DNA of 58,872 nucleotides from Nitrospirae bacterium YQR-1 (GTDB lineage: Bacteria; Nitrospirota; Thermodesulfovibrionia; Thermodesulfovibrionales; Magnetobacteriaceae): assembly GCA_039908095.1 (NCBI GenBank), contig JAMOBJ010000021.1, positions 1 to 58,872 on the forward strand. The letters run 5' to 3'. The translations under genes and the position numbers were made by a program. The notes beneath the pieces are model-generated. The model was not told where the DNA came from. It saw only the letters and a program-made list of their open reading frames with translations, and did no database searches. Within the stretch, counting starts at the first letter, position 1. The number at the start of each line of letters is the position of its first letter. Below, one piece after another: positions 56,020 through 58,872 of the stretch.

Positions 56020-56281
56020 GTCTATCGGAAATTTTCATCTCGATGGCAAATTTAAAAGAATCACCCTCTTTATGCCAAAAAAGATCCCTGTAATTTGGAG
56101 TTCTTTCTCTTACGGCAGATTCCAGTCCATTTTTGACGACAATGTCTCCATGAAATGAAATTATGTCAAGAAAGGTTGATTTTCCACCGGCCTTTGGACC
56201 TGCCAAAATATGAAAGTTGGCAATATCTTTTTTGATATACCCTAAACATCTGTAACGCAATGATTCAGCTAAACAAATCAT
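55991..56281 (-). pseudogene. truncated AAA-type ATPase, N-terminal fragment
   Basis: 96 residues. The opening matches the N-terminus of ABC/OLD-like ATPases (FHILAGPKAGGKSTFLDIISFHG), with a P-loop GPKAGGKST. Full proteins of this kind run 350-450 residues with signature and Walker B motifs that are absent here. The frame stops 29 bases into the restriction-modification gene. It looks like the stump of a gene cut when the restriction-modification gene arrived, although a small functional protein cannot be excluded. Confidence 0.7.
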
Positions 56282-56624
56282 CTAAACATCCTGGTTTTTA
56301 GAATTTTATGTTTAAATATATTTCTCATTTTAGGTAAATTCACTAATTACAATAGCATAAAAACAAACTGTGCTTTATCCAAACTAAGAAATCTCGTTTT
56401 ATGTTATACCAAGTTGCAGTCAGAAGTAAACGCAGGCGGTTGGGAGAAAGCGGCACCTCCCCTCATAGGGGAAGGGAGACGTCAAGAAGCCTGTGACGAA
56501 GCCAACGAAGTTAGACGATTGAATGCAACTTGGTATTAATCCCCACATTCATACAAAACCTGTTATTATAGAGTATGTCGGCACAGTGGTATGAGAGTTC
56601 GGAGTTGGTGGGTAAAATCCCGGA
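56282..56624. other. intergenic region with a full repeat A
   Basis: AT-rich upstream half, then repeat A copy 8 (56406-56536), then about 90 bases leading to priA. No gene seen. Divergent promoters must lie here. Confidence 0.55.
56406..56536. repeat. dispersed palindromic repeat A, copy 8 (best-preserved ends)
   Basis: 131 bases bounded by ATACCAAGTTGCAGTC and ...TGCAACTTGGTAT, a 13-base perfect terminal inverted repeat. The central part contains CCCCTCATAGGGG and the block GGGAGACGTCAAG shared with the other copies. Confidence 0.85.
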
Positions 56625-58493
56625 ATGAAACTTATAGACGTCATCTTTCCGTTTAACCTGCACCCGCTTGCTTACATCTGCCCTGATGAGCTGCTTGAAA
56701 AGGCCGTACCGGGAATGGCTGTTGCCGCCCCCATTCGCAATAAAATAAAAACAGGAATTATCCTGCGGGACTCTAACTATAAAAATGATAAAAACCTTAA
56801 ATCTATAACCGGTTTAAAAGGCGACAGCCCTACCCTGAGCCCGTCTCACTTAAAACTCATAGAATGGATTAGCAGCTATTACTTTTCAAATATCGGTGTT
56901 GTCCTTGCCTCTGTTGTGCCGGATAATCTTTTTTCCGAAAAAAGCTCCAAACGTTCAGGGAAGCCTGAGAAGATACAACAGAGATGTATGCCGCTGGAAA
57001 TTAAAAACGCTGAGTTGGCGGCAATAACCGAGCTGGTTAAACAGAATTATTTTTCAACAGTTTTGATAAAAGCTCCCGATTTTTTGTATGAGCTGTCATA
57101 TGCAGTTAAACTTTTGGAGACGGTTCCCTCCGCCATTGTATTATGTCCGGGAAAGACAGATTCAGAAATACTTACCGGTATGGCAAAAAGCGCAGGGGTT
57201 TCCAATGTTGTTTGCATCAACAGCGGCTTAACCCAAAAACAACAACGTGACACATTTAAGCAACTTACTGAGGGCACCGCTGCAAGAAAAATTATCGGCA
57301 CAATGTCAGCTGTACTTTCTCCGCTAAAAAACCCCTCTCTGATTGTTGTTCTTGAGGAGCAAAGCGCTCTTTACAAGCACTTTTCAAGCCCTCATTATAA
57401 TGCACGGGATGTTGCAATAATGCGCGCACATGTGGAAAACATCCCTGTCATTCTTATGTCTAAAACCCCATCCGGCACATCTTACCATAACGCCGGCACA
57501 GGGAAGTACAAATACCTCGAGATTAAAAGTGATACAAGAGTCCCCAATATATCAGTGGTGCAAACACGTCAGACGCTTTCCGACAGAGTCATCTCCACGA
57601 TAAAGGCTGCAATAAAAAAACAACACAACACTCTTGTTTTTATAAACAGACGCGGGCACTCCATCATTGTGTGTGCCGAGTGTGGCCTTATAGATGAGTG
57701 CCCTAAATGCAAGGCTCCACTGGTTATTCATGACAACAGGACCATGCTCTGCCACAGGTGCAGGCATCAGGGAAGGATCAGGGAAATTTGCCCAAGGTGT
57801 AAGGGGATGGATTTGAAACAGGCCGGAAGCGGCACTCAGAAAATTGAAGAGTTCATCCTGAAAAACACAGAGGTGCAGCCACTGAGGGTTGATTCCGACA
57901 TTGCTAAGACTCCAAAAGAACTGGAAAAACTCTTAATCACGGCAGCAAAAACCCCAATAGTCATCGGTACCAAAATACTGCTGAAACGGCTGTTTTTCAG
58001 AGGCCACTTTGATCTCATAGTGGTTGCAAACCCCGACGTCTATTTCAGTTTTCCAGACTATCTTGCCTCTGAACGCTTGTATCAGGATATTTCAGCCCTT
58101 TCAGAAATGGCAAAAGAAGCCGGCCGTATAATAATTCAAACATCTGTTGTTGATAAAGATATTTACCGCTTTTTGCGGCGTTATGACTACAAGGGCTTCA
58201 TTATGTCTGAAATTAACAAAAGAAAACAACTGCATTATCCACCCTACAGCAGGTTAGCTAATATTGAGATACATTATAATGAGAGTGTACTGCCGCCGGG
58301 CCTTTTTTTATCAGATGAGACGGAAGTGCTTGGACCTATCAAAAAAGAGATTGCCAAAGAAGGCTACAGGCACACTGTGGAGGCCATAGTCAAAGCTAAA
58401 GACAGCGGAGCCCTTAGCAGACTGGTGAGTAAGCTCGTTGTTCACAAAAATCTCAGTGTTGATATAGATGTTGACCCTGTTACTAACATCTAA
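56625..58493 (+). CDS. priA: PriA-family primosomal protein N' with degenerate helicase motifs
   Basis: 622 residues. The N-terminal DNA-binding domain (1-100) and the eight-cysteine zinc region (CAECGLIDECPKC...CHRCRHQG...CPRC, about 350-390) are typical PriA. The helicase motifs are not: the Walker A slot (GVTGSGKTEVY in active PriA) reads KAPDFLYELSY, the DEEH box reads LEEQ (IVVLEEQSALYKHF), and the final QVAGRAGR motif reads SEMAKEAG. The neighbouring NARDVAIMRA is kept. It likely binds forks without translocating, as proposed for actinobacterial PriA. Promoter side contains a repeat A copy. Confidence 0.9.
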   Translation: MKLIDVIFPFNLHPLAYICPDELLEKAVPGMAVAAPIRNKIKTGIILRDSNYKNDKNLKSITGLKGDSPTLSPSHLKLIEWISSYYFSNIGVVLASVVPDNLFSEKSSKRSGKPEKIQQRCMPLEIKNAELAAITELVKQNYFSTVLIKAPDFLYELSYAVKLLETVPSAIVLCPGKTDSEILTGMAKSAGVSNVVCINSGLTQKQQRDTFKQLTEGTAARKIIGTMSAVLSPLKNPSLIVVLEEQSALYKHFSSPHYNARDVAIMRAHVENIPVILMSKTPSGTSYHNAGTGKYKYLEIKSDTRVPNISVVQTRQTLSDRVISTIKAAIKKQHNTLVFINRRGHSIIVCAECGLIDECPKCKAPLVIHDNRTMLCHRCRHQGRIREICPRCKGMDLKQAGSGTQKIEEFILKNTEVQPLRVDSDIAKTPKELEKLLITAAKTPIVIGTKILLKRLFFRGHFDLIVVANPDVYFSFPDYLASERLYQDISALSEMAKEAGRIIIQTSVVDKDIYRFLRRYDYKGFIMSEINKRKQLHYPPYSRLANIEIHYNESVLPPGLFLSDETEVLGPIKKEIAKEGYRHTVEAIVKAKDSGALSRLVSKLVVHKNLSVDIDVDPVTNI

Positions 58494-58650
58494 TGCCAAG
58501 TTGCAGTCATTCGATTAACTTTGTTGGCTTCGTCTAAAGCTCCTTGACGTCTCCTCTAAGCAACCGTGATGTCAAGTAAAATTTTTAAAAAATGGTTCTT
58601 TCACTTTTTGAGTGGGTAAAAGAAAGAATAAGCCCCTGTCGCCTCAAAAA
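58492..58650 (+). repeat. dispersed repeat A (extended form), uninterrupted copy
   Basis: Begins at the priA stop codon with TGCCAAGTTGCAGTCATTCG and follows the minus-strand sequence 3395-3235 nearly base for base, up to CCTCAAAA and beyond. It thus represents the empty site of the outer group II intron. Confidence 0.8.
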
Positions 58651-58768
58651 AGGTAGCCTTCAGGTAGCTAAAAATGTCAAGGTTTCTTTCAGAAACCTGC
58701 TCCACTTTGTTACGCCCTTTCAGGTGACATTTTTTACCTTTCGGCTATGTGAGAATCAGGCGACGGGG
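58633..58768. other. long nested inverted repeat (possible structured RNA or cruciform)
   Basis: Successive arms pair in order: CCCCTGTCGCCT (58633-58644) with AGGCGACGGGG (58758-58768); TAGCC with GGCTA; AGGTA with TACCT; AAAAATGTCA (58670-58679) with TGACATTTTT (58725-58734); and an 8-bp hairpin AGGTTTCT-TTC-AGAAACCT (58680-58698). No protein is encoded. Could be a terminator-like or small mobile element. Confidence 0.6.
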
Positions 58769-58872
58769 AGGGCATGGCGCTTCAGCTCAGAGAAAAGCAT
58801 TTATTTAACAGATAAAAGAGACCGCAATCCTCATAATCCCGCTCCTGCCGGCAGTTTGACCAAGTGCAAAGA
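58769..58872. other. end of window, nothing assigned
   Basis: No gene, repeat or RNA recognised in the last 100 bases. Confidence 0.4.

Overview
The window reads as chromosomal DNA of a motile Gram-negative bacterium with an outer membrane. It encodes P- and L-ring flagellar proteins, a TonB-dependent receptor, lipoproteins and multiheme c-type cytochromes. The gene mix (FliW-CsrA flagellar operon, sigma-54 regulator, cytochrome c554-like protein, heme-binding sensor kinase, WD40/STAND-type proteins, moderate GC) would suit Nitrospirota or a related lineage, possibly a magnetotactic one. That placement is inference; no rRNA or other direct marker is present.

Layout. 1-3395: a nest of mobile DNA. 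An apparent IS66-type end (1-72) cuts the reverse transcriptase of one group II intron, which itself sits just after the YADD motif of a second group II intron, which in turn sits in a dispersed palindromic repeat. 3449-7868: an NtrC-type two-component pair, a pentaheme cytochrome and a small exported protein. 7972-19296: a long flagellar operon on the minus strand, read as HTH protein, flgF, flgG, flgA, flgH, flgI, flgJ, flgM, flgN, flgK, flgL, csrA, fliW, fliK-like, flhB-like, with a good sigma-54 promoter in front of flgF. 19752-28419: a methyltransferase-like protein, a MoxR/DUF58 pair, a TonB-dependent receptor with a strong sigma-70 promoter, then mtnA, polyprenyl synthase, AMMECR1, a membrane protein, and a CAP-domain gene broken by an amber codon.

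28492-33480: a two-gene cassette of unknown function. One gene encodes a 14-blade WD40 lipoprotein/membrane ATPase; the other encodes a companion NTPase whose Walker B acidic pair is missing. 33785-38085: a MacAB-like transporter (adaptor, ATPase, two permeases). 38092-41552: queH, ruvB, ruvA and a caspase-fold protein without catalytic residues. 41628-50311: small protein, DksA-type protein, dcd, a TrpE/PabB enzyme, a Cache chemoreceptor, a propeller lipoprotein, queE and rho. 50963-58493: a heme-binding histidine kinase, a single-chain restriction-modification enzyme that abuts a truncated ATPase, and a PriA homologue whose helicase motifs are degenerate.

Two dispersed palindromic repeat families recur in intergenic gaps throughout. 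The window ends (58633-58768) in a long nested hairpin. Queuosine synthesis is represented by both queE and queH. The flagellar operon and the nearby NtrC-type pair may be functionally linked through sigma-54.
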